NCBI GenBank assembly: GCA_018873245.2
Contig: JAEMBT020000007.1
Span: 10,623,129-10,687,128, forward strand
DNA from: Archegozetes longisetosus
Taxonomy: Eukaryota > Arthropoda > Arachnida > Sarcoptiformes > Trhypochthoniidae
Reading direction: 5' to 3'
Length of the DNA: 64,000 bases
Numbering within the stretch: position 1 is the first letter of the stretch; every line of letters begins with the position of its first letter. The translations under genes were made by a program, and so were the position numbers. The notes beneath the pieces were generated by a model. It ran no database searches. It was not told the DNA's origin and saw only the letters and a list, made by a program, of their open reading frames with translations. Below, one piece after another: positions 48,001 through 61,915 of this stretch.

Positions 48001-50745
48001 GTTAAGAATTCTTATTATTGCCTTCACTTTCTTTTATTAAATATTGATAAATATGAGTAATACTTTTCTTAATGCCATTTGAATATCAGGCTCGATAAAG
48101 ATATAAATAATCAATATTTCTCACAGAAATAAGTTGTTACATAATATGTTATCTTTTGTAGCCATTGTCTAATCTTGTAATTGATTATGTTTGAGGAAGC
48201 TTTCGAAAGTTTGGACAAACAACTCTTTTAAATGACAGAATTGATGTTTTATGACTGTTGAGTCAGACCTCTGGTTCTGGACCAAAATAAATGCTATCAG
48301 ATTGCAATTTGTTTTAATAAATATAATTTTTGTACACTCTGAGTACTCTTGTAATCCGAAACGATTCCTCAACTGATGAATGGTTTGGATATGGGTCAAT
48401 ATCTAGGTTTTATCCGTAGTCAGCTTAATTTGAGACTATTCTGACTTATAGTTTAGTTCATCTTTCACTAAAACTATATCAAAACTATAATTAGAACAAT
48501 ATTTTACCCAATACTTAGTACTTACAATTTGAAACTCCTAGATTGCAAGTATATATACTCTAAAATCAATTTCAATTGCTAGAGAATGGTTTTGATGTGT
48601 ATTTTTTTAATTCGGATTATTTATTTAAGATATGTTGCTTTAGTCAACATTATGATCGGATGACTGCTTATAAAAGCGATATAACTAAAGTAACTACGAA
48701 TGCATTTCATTCAATAACTCATAAATACCATATAAAAGTTTAAAGATGAATGAAAATACGATCTGTCTATTTCTAAAAAGATTATTCCCTTCAAATATAA
48801 GAAGCTCTTTGAAAGAATTTTCAAACAATTTAGTGATCTTAAATTTAAAATCAAATAAATGGAATAACGCTAAAAACGTTTGACAACTTAGCTTTTTGGC
48901 AAATTTTGTCCAACTATTTGTGCTTCATCCCATTATGAACTCTTTAAAACTTATTGAGTAACAAACATATTATTATGTAGGGAAACGCATTTTCTCTCAA
49001 AAATGAATAACAAATGTGATCTGCCAGAGGCCCAAACTATGTTTCGGTTTATGCCAGTCAAACATTATACATACCAAATAGCTAATATATAGTTCGATAA
49101 ATAACTTGAAAACTTTAATCCCAAAGCAAAATAAAGTTACAATCGACATGAAAACAGAATAATAGAGTCGATGGGAGTGATGAAAAAGATGCAATTTTGG
49201 CGTTTGTTCTTTTCAAATGCCAAATCGTGGAACATAAGCCTCAGGGGTCTGAAACTGCGCGCACTTTCGCGATTGATAAAACTTCAAAAGTCATTTCTGT
49301 ATAAATTTACAACTTTATTGTCAGCCTGGTTGAAAAATCCAAGTCAATTCATGTTAACGTTGATTCCAATTAACATGACTTGGAGAATACAACCATATCA
49401 TCGACTCCTTTGGTTTGATATGATGCAAAAGCGAATGATTTATGTTTTTTAAATAAGGCTTTTCTCTCAACAACATATAGAGAGTGAGACAAGAGATTAA
49501 GATAATACTACATTATAGGGGATGCAATTAGAAGCCATTATGGATTTCAATTTCAATTAGACTTGACTGAAGAATAGGACGCAAACGAAACACTCAAATG
49601 ATTCATTAGAATATTGCTGTTGAGTTTTGGTCGAACTTTAGAGAATTAGAGCTCACTCCAACACAAACACTGCATTAATTTCAATTATAAATAAAAGAGC
49701 GACTGCTTATCCATTTCAATTAATCAATGCTTTTCACTTAATTCTCTGGAACCAAACTTTACTTATTTTTCATTTAATTCTCTTTACATCATCTCCGCCC
49801 CAATTTACGTTTGTTTTCTATTTGATTTTGTTCATCCTTCTAATCATTTTGAGAAATCCATACTTGAAGTCATTTTGACCAAGTTCTTCTCATTTGTCAC
49901 ATAATTTGCTGTATTATCGATCCACTAAAGAACAAATAAATATGAATAGCAGACTCTATATTTGACACTATCAGTTGTAGATCAATGAAAATAACGTCAT
50001 AAATAGAGACACATCAGTTACTAATTACAAGCTGAAAATAAAGCAATCGTTAGATCTCAATTGGATAAGAGATACATCAGTTTCTCGTTTCGATAAACTT
50101 ATTTTATGGCCGCTATACTTATCTTTATAAGAGAACTTTCAGATCAATTTGACTTCTTTATTGCCGAACGGGATCGAAACGAGTTACCAGTAATAACTCA
50201 TGTTATTTTCGGATATATTTCTTTAAACCTTTTCTCGATTCTTTTTGTCAATTGAATTCTAGCTTACAATAAGTTTTTTACAGTTGGATATTTAGTTTTA
50301 GTACTTATATTTAATCGTAAAGTCTGATGCAGCTATTAATGAAAATCTGGACTATTGTGTCTTTTATTCACTGACATTAAACGCATTAAATGGTGTATGG
50401 GATTAATCAATTGACTCAATTGCACGGATGTCCACCATCTAGTCATTCCTTCAAATATTTACTCCTATCTGTTTGTTTGATATTTTTTAGCCAACTCACC
50501 CGATTATTACTTACATTATTTTTAATAGCTTATCTCATGTGACCTAAAATTAGTTGGCTGTCATTTCTGAGAGTGACTCTAGAGTCTGGACACTCGAAAA
50601 TTGGGCAAGCCAGTACTAACAATATAACAATTGAATAGTTATTCATCAGATATTATATAAAATGATGTACAAATATACGCAATACAATATAATACTTTAT
50701 CATCTAAATATTTTGCAACATTTAAGGAAAAAATAAACAAAGTAA
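45018..50745. other. Gene-poor stretch
   Basis: AT-rich DNA. A perfect-stem hairpin (ACTTGGC / GCCAAGT) lies at 46581-46610. Frames of 76 codons (48169-48399 minus), 65 codons (48997-49194 minus) and 93 codons (49171-49452 plus, very basic) have no recognisable motif. On the minus strand near 48530-48560, TATATATACTTGC is followed by a good donor (AAATTGTAAGTAC), a possible first exon for the 48169-48399 frame, unproven. Confidence 0.45.
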
Positions 50746-50802
50746 ATTTTCTAAGAATAAGTTCATTTTCTAAGAATAAGTTCATTTTCTAAGAATAACT
50801 TC
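50746..50802 (+). repeat. Tandem repeat, 3 x 19 bp
   Basis: Three consecutive copies of ATTTTCTAAGAATAAGTTC, the third with one change (AACTTC). Confidence 0.95.
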
Positions 50803-53406
50803 ATTTGAAGAGACAAGGAGAATCTGAGAAAAGATCTTAATTTTCAGTATATCTTGCGATTTACAACTTCTATACTCTTCGGTTGAAAGCCGAACATGAA
50901 TTTTGACAAGTTATATTAAATTCTATGACCTATAATAATTTTAAGCGAAAGTGTGTACTTTCTCTAGTCTGGAGTGCACTCGATCGTAGCATCTACTACC
51001 TAAAATGCAATTAATTAATTGGCTTAAACATTTCGTTATAAATATTTTTAATTAAACTTTCAACAGAGAATCATTTATTCAGTTAGATAAATGTTTTGAG
51101 AAATATATAACATTGTGCTATAAGTGCAATCATGTAATAACAGCTTACAAGCAGAGACTAGAATTTTCGGTAATCACCGGTTTTTGTGGTAAAACACTAG
51201 TAAACAGAAATTTCAGGATATTTATAAAGTTTAGCATAAAACCGATTACACTAAATGCTGGAGTAATTTGAAGAATTTATTTGCAAATATTTTTCTAATA
51301 AATAGTAGGATAGATTGAAAGATGGAAATTTTCTTACTTCGAGAAGATTTGTGAGTATATTTTGAAATAAATTTTCAAGAACACAAAATCTGACCATTTT
51401 CAGCCAATACTATAACCGAAAGTATTGGACTCTGCGTACAAGTTATATTAATTTGACTGACTGTATGCAAAGACATGTCACTATTAAGTTAGTTTGAGAA
51501 ATGAGATCATTATCAAACACAACACCATTAGCTGAACATTGGTTTCCAAAACAAAATTACTTAATAAACTCATTTTGAATTTGAGCAGAAAGATTAAAAA
51601 TTTGTATTTCCTTTTTGCAACTATTTTAGGGCTTTAGTTATTTTATAATAAGATTAATTGTGAAAATAAACATAAGCCTCGAAACCATAGCTTTCTATTC
51701 TTGGAACTGATTAAACTTGTTCAAAAAATAATTTATTTTCATTGAAAATTTAACTTAAAGATTTATGAAACTTTGCTCTCTTAAATTTTTTTCTATTAAC
51801 TTTTATTTTTTAATTTAAAGCAAGCAAAAGTTTAAGTTGATTAACTAAGAATGTATAAATAATTATTAGCATAACTATATGAAGTGTGTTTTATCAAACG
51901 AATGGGCTGATAATGTGTGATAAACTTCGAAATGCCGCCTGTTTATCATCTCCATCATAGTGCCGCTTTTTTGTTGATATATGACAAAAAAGTTTTACTA
52001 AGATATATTTAAATTACGTTCCGGAAATATGGAAGAGTTGACGTCTCACTAGGAGTCCTATTAAGTACTTTAATGAGAAGCTCAAATTTTACATATAAAA
52101 AGTATTTTCTCAACTAAACTCCATGAATAGTGATATTTAAAGAACATGAAAGCTAAAAGCTTTTTCAAAGAAGTGAAAAAATTCGAATTTAGGAAACTCG
52201 TTCTGATTGGGCTCGACCACAAGAATTTCGTTTTGATAAATGCATCTGTGTATTTGAAAAGAATTTCTGTTAGATATTTTCATCTTTTAAAGGCAGGAAT
52301 TGAATTTAAGACTAGATATAATTGAAATTTGAAAATTTTATAACAAGTTGTCGATAAGCGTTAAGCACTGAAATGACCTAAGTGTAAATGACGATGGGAG
52401 AGATTATCTAGTTTTGACTATATGAACAATCGAATGCAGTATAATCTAAAGTGAAAGTTTGATACTAAAGTGGTTAAGATTTAGTTAACCTTACTTGACT
52501 TGTGTAATATTAATCTTGTGCGATATTGAGCGTAAAGTGGCTTATAAAGTATGATAATTTAAATTACATAATGTAATAAAAGTGACATTTTGAGAAAGAG
52601 AGCTAAATGAAAAAATCTCATGAGAATTAATTTACTCTAAAAACCACTGTTTAAAGTGGCGTTGCGAATAAAATAAAGGAAACATAGTTTAGCAGAGGTT
52701 CGACTCGTGGGATTTCTTCTCTATTGTGTATTTATGGTTGTCTTCTAATAACATGCCTCTCATTAGCATTTGCTACCCTCTGAACAGTTAAGATAACTGG
52801 TGGCAAGTCATTCCTATTGTTTTAATCAGTTAGATTAACTTTGACCATCTTAACCAAACAAGTTTTAGACCTTAATATTAAATCTATGAGACAATTACGG
52901 AATGAGAACAAATGCATCCCTATCTTCAAGAAACAAACATTCGAACACCAGCCTATTATGTCTTCTGTTTTATTGCTATTTGCCGAATACGAGCTGCAAA
53001 TTAAAGATAACTCAACTTCAGAATCTGCAAATATTATCAATAAATTGCTCAAAGGCTGGAGTATTTCAGTCAATTCTTATTTATTTGAAGTAAAACAGAT
53101 ACAAATCAAATCATCCACTTTAGACATAGATTCGAATTAAATTGTTGAATATTTCAGAACTTTATATGATTGAAACTTCGTGCCTCGTATTGTAATCAGA
53201 AATGGATTGAGCTATTTTATAGTGAATAACTATGAAAGCCATTCTCTTTTTAAGTTACTGGTAAACTCTCCTGAGAAAAACTATCCTAAATTAAACTTTT
53301 CTAAACCTTGTTTATCTTCTTTTATTAAACTTTTTTCTTAACAAATGTCTCTGCTTTTTATATAGTTGATTATAAATAAGTTTAATTTTCCTAAATCATA
53401 GAAAGC
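50803..53406. other. Gene-poor stretch
   Basis: AT-rich DNA. At 52822-53140 open frames of 83 and 99 codons overlap on opposite strands; neither has a signal peptide, repeat or known motif, and at least one must be spurious. Confidence 0.45.
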
Positions 53407-54228
53407 CTAACCGGGAAGGCCGTGCACTTTCGGAATGCTTTTAAAATGAAACCGAGCTTGAAATATGGTTAGTCATACAAAATATCAGATGATTAATCAT
53501 TTTCCAAACGACCTCTATATTCTGCAAAAATTAAGAACCAAATTTTCATTTACTTTTGATACAAAATTTCTAAAGTATTGATGTATTATCTCCCTGTCAA
53601 GTGATAGGACTCGTGGTATTATCGACCTAGGTTCGAAACTCTGTGCACTTTTTTTTAATTTTTCTTTTAGTTTCTCAACTCTAATATATTTGAAACTTTT
53701 TTAACCGGTGGAATATGTAGATTAAGTAATAAATTACAGAATTTGATCAGATTTAAACTAGATAAATTCAGTTCAAGCAATATTCTTGTTTCGGTAAAAA
53801 TATTTACTGATTAAAAAAGTTTTTACTTATCATAGAATATCACTTGAATTTAATTAGTTTAAATCTAATTGTAACTTATTACTTAGTACACATATTCTAG
53901 CGGTTAAAAAAAAGGTTAAAAGTTTCAAAAAATTATACATGAGAAACTACGAGAAAAATAGAAAACTGTACATGGAGTTCGAACCTAGGTCGATAATTCT
54001 ACGAAGCTTACGAGTCCTACCTTCTACCACTTAAACAAGGAGACTATTAGAACTCATTTGAAATTTTGCATAAAAAGTAACTGAAAAATTTGATTTTTAA
54101 TTTTTGCAGAATTTAGAGACCATTTGCAAAAGAGATTAATTGACTGATATTTTATATGACTTTAACCACATTTTCAACTTGATTTCATTTTAAAAGCATT
54201 CTGAGAGTGCGAGAACTTCTCGGTTTAG
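53407..54228. mobile_element. 822-bp palindromic element with tRNA-like boxes
   Basis: The whole element is an imperfect palindrome centred near 53817: about 400 bp on the left (starting CTAACCGGGAAGG) is repeated inverted on the right (ending CTTCTCGGTTTAG). Matching blocks include GGAATGCTTTTAAAATGAAA-type, TATCGACCTAGGTTCGAA and GAATATGT-x2-A-TAAGTAATAA. Each arm carries a box-A-like stretch ([CT]AAGTG[GA]TAG) and a box-B-like GGTTCGAA spaced about 35-55 bases apart, as in tRNA genes and tRNA-derived SINEs; the right arm also has a CTCGTAA anticodon-loop-like segment. No target duplication and no coding capacity were seen. Confidence 0.75.
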
Positions 54229-54364
54229 ACGAAATTTTTTGGTATTCTATAAATGTAAAGGTATGAAATTTATGAATATATTTGTCAGAAATGTTATTGA
54301 GTTTAATGGCATTTTTCTACTGTTAAGAAAATTCAAACATAATTTTGACCATGAAATAGGAATA

Positions 54365-55653
54365 TTGGGTTGTCCGATAAGTTGTTGAGTATGTTGCGAA
54401 AGCTATTATATTATATTACTTTGTTCTTACATAATCAATCATGTAATTGCTACCACCCATTCGCATGATTGCTCACCTTTAAATAGTTCAATTAAAGTTT
54501 CTCTTGCTTATAATAATGGCGAAATTTAATTTGAAAACTTCAGTGAGTGATTTCGAACAGCAATCTTTTATTAAAATTGGTGTCCTGCTCGACCAGGCAG
54601 CGACCTTCCTTCATAAGCAGCTCGTCAAAGCTTTGGATAAAAGAGATCTATCTCTCCGTACAGTACAAAAATGGGCCGAAGACTTCAAAGATGGTAGGCA
54701 GGAGGTCTAAAATCAACCTAGGAGTGGTCGATCTGTCTCAGCTCGGACTGAAGAGTAGTTGATCAACCTCAAGTTTTATCTAGAGAACAGTAGGTTCTGG
54801 TCGTGTGAGAGTTAGCATTTCGTTTGCAACTTTCATAGAACATCGTACAGCGGATTTGACTAAAGATTTTGGACTAGCCAAGAAAATGGCTACAGGGGTA
54901 CCCCACTCTCAACGAAAGTCAAAGGGAAATTCGAAATGACAGAGCATACAGTAATCTCAGTGCCTACAAGAGTGGAAGGCTGCTACCAGAATAAATCATT
55001 GTCATAGATGAATCTAGGGTGCCAATTTGTGCTCCCCCTCATCAAATCACCAAAGTAAGTTTTGGTCCAAGCCCAAGGAACCAGGATCTAAAATACCCAG
55101 AGCTGAGCTCCGCAAAAAGAAATTGTTAGTCATTGTCGGTATGGATACTCGTGGTTTCTCATTTTAGGTAGTTCTGGACGAAAACCAGGCAATGACGAGT
55201 GAGCGGTGTTATAGCTATCTAGAGCATTATGCTGACAGTTGGGTGATGATAAAAGCCTAACGCTCCCAGCTATTCTTCATGACAACGCTAGACCGCATAA
55301 AACCGAAATGGTTAAAAATTTATTGTAGTGTAAAGGATGGTCAACTTTGCCACATGCTTCCTATAGCCCAGACACAAATCCTTGTGACCACAACTGTTTT
55401 GGCCCTCTGAAGAAAATGTTCAGGGGGAATCGATGACAGTCTTGAAGCACTGAAATTGGCAATCGGGGATGCTATGCGGGAACTCAACGAAAAATGGAAT
55501 GTTTAACGGAGTAGTCAAGCTGCCTCAGGTCTGACAGGCCATAATTGATAAGGAGGATAATTGTTAATTAGTAGTCTATTTTGAATACTTTTGTATATCT
55601 CAGAGCAATTTTTTTATTACAGTATAAGCAAGAATTTGTCGAATAACCGAAAG
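54365..55653 (+). mobile_element. Near full-length but decayed mariner
   Basis: A 1,289-bp element, the size of an intact mariner, with diverged terminal repeats (GGTTGTCCGATAAGTTGTTG at the left, GGTTATTCGACAAATTCTTG at the right) and TA on both sides (54363-54364, 55654-55655). Inside is a transposase frame broken by many stops and shifts. The left and right repeats and the coding frame have all drifted, so it is an old copy. Confidence 0.85.
54516..55555 (+). pseudogene. mariner transposase (many stops and frameshifts)
   Basis: From the ATG at 54516 the frame reads MAKFNLKTSVSDFEQQSF and continues through SLRTVQKWAEDFKDGRQEV, a mariner DNA-binding domain, to a TAG at 54708. The linker NQPRSGRS follows. 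Further on, in other frames, VIDES (first catalytic Asp), HDNARPHKTEMVKN (second) and YSPDTNPCDHNCFGPLKK (third Asp region) are all visible, so every catalytic block is present but not in one frame. At least three frame changes and several nonsense codons separate them. Not functional. Confidence 0.85.
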
Positions 55654-55655
55654 TA

Positions 55656-58560
55656 TTTGTTCAGTCAAACTGGTCAATAAAGACAAGCTTTCAGAGAGTT
55701 TACCAGATCCTCTCTTTCCATTCATTTAGTAAGAATATAAGAGAATTAGAAAATGAAACATTTATTTGACTCTATGGCCCATTCCTATGATTATTTTATG
55801 AAACAGAATAACATTTAACAAAATAAAAGTTACATAACTAAAAAGTAAGTTCAATGCAACTAAAGTAGTTTGCCAAAAATTTTTTCTTTTATTGCATTTA
55901 AATTGCAAATTTATTCAAAGTGAATTTTACTTCATTCAGAGATCAAATTTTGTATAGAATGTTGCATTTTTATTCTTAATCTAATAATGCTTGAAAATTT
56001 AGTACTCCCTCTTTCCCAGGGTTTGGTAGTTCGAAGGGGGGACATGTCATTAAACTGAATACCCATTTACATTTGAAACTGTAATGAAATCTTTTCTATA
56101 TCCCAAAATAAATTTGGAATATTCAACAAATCAAAGCTTTTTACAACAAGTTTCAATAAAATTCATTGTAAAGTTCAACATTGAAGGTCTTATAGCCTTG
56201 CTTTCTTGTAAGCTGAGTATGAAAGAACATTCTAAACTCTATTCATCTGATTTTTAGCAAAATTCAATGTTTGTTTATTTATAAAAAAAAATCGTTAGAA
56301 AAATCAAACGAGTGAACAAATCTGATTATTTCCATTATTAAACTTGTTTCGTTGATTTTTCATTCAAATTTCAATGTTTGATATAATACTAGATTTACAT
56401 GAAGTTCTTATCATTCAGACTAATTGTTCGCTTGTTATGTAAATATTCAAACTCACATTGAAATAGTTTGCATTGCATTTATTACAGTTTTCTTAATGCA
56501 TTTTTTTACGTTTCAAATTTTCATGTCTTTTAGATCAAATGGTTTTGTTAGCAGAAGTCAATTTTTCAAAAGAAACTTTTGATTGTGCTTTCAAAATGAC
56601 TGGCATTTTTAGAGCTTTGGTTAAACTTGAGATAGTCTTAATGTCGAGTCATCAACCATTCATCAAATTTTAATCAATATCTGAGCTAAATGTATACTTA
56701 AGAAGTTTATGATTTATACCCTACTACGTTCTAAGGGTTTCATTAAGAGTTATGCACTCTGTGTCAGCTCATATTTAAATGACAAAAAATTCAAAAATAA
56801 AAGAGATTTATTGCAATTCGTTAGGAGAATGATGCTCTTCATAAATCACTTCAATCAAAACTTGTTTATCGACTCAATGCAAATAATCACTAATTTTTAT
56901 CGGAAGTGAACACGAGATTCATCTTAAATGTAACGCTGATCGACTGAGTCTTAATTGTGATCTTAGAACTTATTGGATCATCTATTTTTTGAAGTCTTTC
57001 ATACTTTCCTGTTGAATGTCCACCGAAGCGAATACATTTTCCATCCTTACTGAACAAAAACTTACTATCTTTTATCTTATAAATGCACTCAAAATTCGAA
57101 ACATATTACTTCTTAAAACAACATATTATTCTTTAGTCATGTTATGATCGATTGGTTTGAGATCGAACTTCTATTGTTGAAATACCTGATAAAAGGTTTG
57201 AACTCGTATACTTAGGGATAGGTTATTCCATTGACTATTAACTTTAGAATTATGTTTGAAATGGTTTGTCAACTTGCAGCAAGACTGATGTGCAGTTCCT
57301 ATCCCAGAGCCAATGAACTGAATTTGTTTTTATAAATATCGGGCTTCTGTTTGACAGCTCTTAGAATAAGGTGTGTTCGATGTTCTGCACTCATTCTTCA
57401 CTAATTTTCATATTAAGTTAATGAAATTGACTGTAGAGACGATGATAAGGACAAATATTCTTCATCAAACTATTGTTTTGATGGTTGACTGCCTCTTCCG
57501 ACTAGTAATAACTAACGTCTGAATAGTTAGCTTTTGGATAAGTCCAATGTATTACAGATGATTGAATAACTCATGGAATGTCAGGTTTTTTCCGTTAATA
57601 ACGTAACATTTCTTTTTCTCTTTCACTCAAACTCATAAGGCTCAAGCTAAATTTCAAAATTGTTTCAAAATTTTCAAAGTATTTTTCCATTAGAAAATGC
57701 ATTTCAAATAATTGTTTTTTAATATTAGAATATAATTTATAAATATCCAATTTTCTCAAATGACAAGGCTTTAAATGAAAAATTAGTTATTACATAAGAT
57801 TCTGCTCGACTCAAATTACAATCAGGTAATGCAAGATCTAAATTGTATTTGTTTCTGAAAATTCACTTAAGTTTTGAAAAAATTTAATAATATCTCAAAG
57901 TGATTATTAATCGAGAATCCTATTTTAAAAGTAATACTAAAATAGTTAAAATTTTGTTCAAATGTGAATACTTAGGGAAAATTTGACAGAGTTAATCCCA
58001 TTGATTTTGTTTGAATTTCGGTTAATTGAAGTTTTCTCCTATTTCGACCTTTATTCGAATCGCTGATCACGCCGAAAGTGTTTGTGTACTTTAGGTTTCA
58101 TATGATCTATTGGTGAACGCCTTCATCTTCAATCACTTTTCTGGAGTGCTTAAAGTTAGATGTTTGTCAAGCTCTTTAGGGAAACAATTAGATGCAATTT
58201 TCCTAAAAACATGATATACAAGATAAATCGTAATAAAGAAAAATTGCAAACAAAAACTAAAGGGCGAGAAATGGTGCAAACTTAATAAGATTAGTGGTTA
58301 GGCAGATGATACTTTGACACAAAATAATTCTGTTTAGCTCGAGATATATCTATTAAATAGGGGAAAACCAAATTATGTGAAACCATAAAATCCTAATTTT
58401 TTTCGGATAACCTATTCTTTGTAATCCATGCGTATCCAGACTTGATTTATATCGGATGACTAGAATGAAAAAGAATATTAGATGTCATACTTCAAGTGAA
58501 ATAATGTCTTTTGGAGTAATGTATTGCTAGGAATAAGTCTAACCATTTTCTTATTTTTAT
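55656..58560. other. Gene-free stretch
   Basis: AT-rich DNA. One 66-codon plus-strand frame (56709-56909) without motifs; nothing else supported. Confidence 0.55.
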
Positions 58561-58626
58561 AATTCTTATATAAGCGTTTATATAAGAATTTTATATAAGA
58601 ATTTCTATATAAGAATTTTTATATTG
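58561..58626. repeat. Short tandem/inverted AT repeat (TATATAAGAATTT)
   Basis: Three direct copies of TATATAAGAATTT-like units preceded by an inverted copy (AATTCTTATATA), so the tract can also fold on itself. Confidence 0.85.
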
Positions 58627-61600
58627 TGAACGCTTACAAGTGAGATAAACTCATTAATCAAACATAACATAAGAAAAATATTTTTCCAGTAAAATGTTTT
58701 TCCAAAATTTAAACCATAAAAGCACTCATTTTTCATGGTTTTGAAGGATAAGATGAGAAATTTGCCATTTAAATGGGCAAACAATTTCAACTTGAAAATT
58801 CATTTCCAGTCGCAACACAAATATTTCTTACTGTTATTGAATGTAATATTTGGTTAAAAGATTTATTACGTGAATAGCGAAGAAACTCTTAATCATTATT
58901 TCCTATTTTGATGACTGAATCGACAATTGTGTGATTCCCTCAGCAATTGTTAGATTCATTGGCATGTCGTGTCAATTCATTACATGCAATAATAATAATC
59001 AAACGCAAAATACTCTCTGTTTAAAGCAGAGAAACTCATCAAACATTCGGGACACGAAGCAGTTCGGGACTAAATTGCGTGAAGACCAATGTATAGCATT
59101 GCGGATGTGTTGTCAAAGTGTTATCGCTTTATTGATTAGCTCGAAAAGAATAATTTTTTATGTAATGTTTGTGACCGAACCCTTAAAGTAGATGTCAATT
59201 GTGTCGATCTTTGGGTTGAGGTTGATGGACTGCATAAAAATACAGATGAAAGATATCTAACCTCGTATACATATCTAATAAAACTCTAAACATGATTCAT
59301 ATTCCGTATGTGAACCAAAATAGCAATCATAATAAAAACTCAATAACTAAGTGACGGTCATTCTAACTTTCGGTGTACAGTACTCTATATTCTACTCATT
59401 CGTGTTTGAATTTCAGAATATGAAGATATATTTTCCTAAATACATCTTCAAATGAAAGTCTTTTATTGATTTTACTGAAGTAGTGCTCAATTTTTTCGAG
59501 CTGAAAACTTTGATGAAAACGAAATGCACTTAGACTTTGAACATTTGAAACTATTAAACGCCTGAAGTAATAACAGTTAACAATAAAAAATAATAGATAT
59601 CGTGATTACATGACTTGAAATTGAAGTTTGATTAAAAATGTTGTTCACAAATATCGTAATTTCTCTGTAAATTGAAATATTTATTTTGAACACTAGTACG
59701 ACAATTAAAGACAGTGTTTAGTTAATGAGTGAAGGAAAAGTTTTAATTATTGGACAAGTGTTACAAATGTGTCAGCCTCAAAATTACTGACTTGATCACA
59801 CTTCTAGCGTTAAAACGTTTCCGGCTTCCGATTGCATTCTCACTCACAAAAAAGATTAAGAAAAATCTAGAAAAATAGCTTCTAACTCACAATACTTGCA
59901 ACAAATTCTGTTTACTAATATTCTCACACTTTGTATTCTGTTATGCCGTAGTAATCAATTGATTTTTTAAACCTTTGTCGAGAAATACAATTAAAAATAA
60001 ATGACTGCAATTAGTACTTCGTGTAGAGACAACAAGTCTTAAGTACTTATCTGAGTTATTCTCATTACTTCGACCACATTTTCAATTAGGCTAAATCGGA
60101 AATTAGTGATTAAGAAATGTTTGTTTAATGTTGACTAAGTTGACTTTGCCTTCAGGTCAGAGCATTATTTATTTGTTTGATCAGAATCAAAATTTTATAA
60201 GAAGTTATTGTTCGCATTATGTGCAGTCAAATCAATTTGAGTAGAAATTTTGAATCTATAAAACTTGTATCAAGATTCTTACCATAACTTATATTATATT
60301 CTTAAAAAATTTATAACTTCTTTCTTAGAAAATACAGAATAAATAGAATTAGGTAGAATTTCAATTACAATTGTTCTCTTTCTACCAAATCCATTCAAAC
60401 TGAATAACTTAATACTTTGGGCCAAGTCTTACAAAAATAGTTATTGTATTGAAGTTTAGGATAAACTGATTCACTCTTATCCGGACTCAAATTGAGTGCA
60501 ACTTTATCTCAAAAAAATATTTCAGAATATATTCCATAGACTTGAAAGTTATAAAGGAATGAGTGGAACAATATTTTGAATAAAAGTGGACTTTTATGAA
60601 AGCAATTAAATGGAAAAGCAATACAAGTGATAATATGAAATATCATTGACCATCTGCTTCAATATTTATAACCTCTTCATCTTCAGAGGGCTATAAATGC
60701 CTTTTGAAAAGAGCATATATTTGATATAATCCAAATGAAGGCTATAATAGCCCTAAAAAGATTGGATCAATACTCTCTTGGATGTGAAATTTTTTGTTAT
60801 TTGATGTCACATAAAAGTCAGCTCTTATTCTGCTTAACATTCATTAATATATTATTACAGGTTTCCAACAGAGCTTGAGTTTTAAGATAATTACTATTTA
60901 GTGGCTGGTAATGGATGTTTTGTCTTATTCTGTTTATAACTACATAATAATATTTGAAAAATATTTCATTTTAAGTATTTTTTAAAAGTCTCTAAACGAA
61001 TAGCGAATAGATGGTCACATTAAGTCACAGTTAGTTTATTTCAATTTCTAAGCTGTTATTAACTTTTATTTTAACGAAAGGTCTGTTTTGGGAGAAATAC
61101 ATTCGCAAATCACTATAAATCATGATTTATCGCTAACTTGTTATGTAGTAGACTAAAGGAAAATAACTTTCGGTATACTAACAGACTAGAAATAGTTTTG
61201 GTAGTGCTTCTCAACAGTTTGATGACAAGAATAATTCCTTGGAGCAGATTCTATCAGATTTTCGCTATGGTTGAAGTTTAAATTTAGTTAGCAACAAATA
61301 TCTTAAAAATTGATAACAGTCTTCACCAATAATTTCCGGTCTGTCGACTATAAAAATGCTTAGTTCACAAAGATAGGTAATTACTTTTGTTGCTCGAAAA
61401 AAAGCGATTTCAAAGCTCTTTCAGAACTTATTAAAATTTATATTCACTAACAATAAGTCGAAGTGCTTGAAGACAGACAAATATATTTGAGCTTTCAGTT
61501 GGTTGTTAAGTGGAAAGCATTTTTTTTCCTTAGAGAATCGAACTTCCGCGACAATCGTGTTCGAGCTCTTAACTAATTGCTGCATAACTTAATAAGAGAA

Positions 61601-61635
61601 TGACTTTCACTACATTAATCTTCAAGGTGAAGAAC
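58627..61635. other. Gene-free stretch
   Basis: AT-rich DNA. An 86-codon plus-strand frame (58931-59191) has no recognisable motif. Near 61540-61585 a minus-strand stretch (TTAGTTAAGAGC ... GTTCGATTC) resembles tRNA promoter boxes, but it is too short and unpaired for a tRNA. Confidence 0.5.
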
Positions 61636-61915
61636 CAGTGGCGAAGCTAGCAAATTTCAAGTCAGAGTACACTAAGTCCAATATGCTAAGTGTGAGTCAC
61701 ATATCATATTTCATTTGATTGAATATATACTTTCCGATTAAAGTCTATTATGCTATAGTTCTAGATTTGAATTATTCACTGTTTTTACTTAGTTTTTTCG
61801 TAAATATAGTAAATTAAAGATTTGATATACAAATATATACAACTTTGTCCATAAAGTTGACAGATTTGAGTTGAGCGTACCAGCGCGCCCTCGGCTTCTA
61901 CCGGCTTCGTCACTG
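61636..61915. mobile_element. Short hAT-like MITE
   Basis: Inverted ends CAGTG[GA]CGAAGC[TC][AG]G bound 280 bp of non-coding DNA. The CAGTG start is typical of hAT ends. No matching 8-bp flanking duplication is visible, so one end may be mutated or the copies rearranged. A 60-codon minus-strand frame across the right end is chance. Confidence 0.5.

Noticed and set aside
49171-49452. 93-codon basic plus-strand ORF
   Set aside because: No recognisable domain or start context; length is within chance for a 64-kb window.
52822-53140. Overlapping 83- and 99-codon ORFs on opposite strands
   Set aside because: No motif, signal peptide, splice context or composition shift supports either.
58290-58345. 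ADDT in a short frame, suggesting a LINE reverse transcriptase (YADD box)
   Set aside because: Stops lie on both sides within a few codons and no other reverse transcriptase motif is nearby.
61540-61590. Possible tRNA gene on the minus strand
   Set aside because: Box-like words are present, but the spacing is too short and the T-arm and acceptor stems do not pair.
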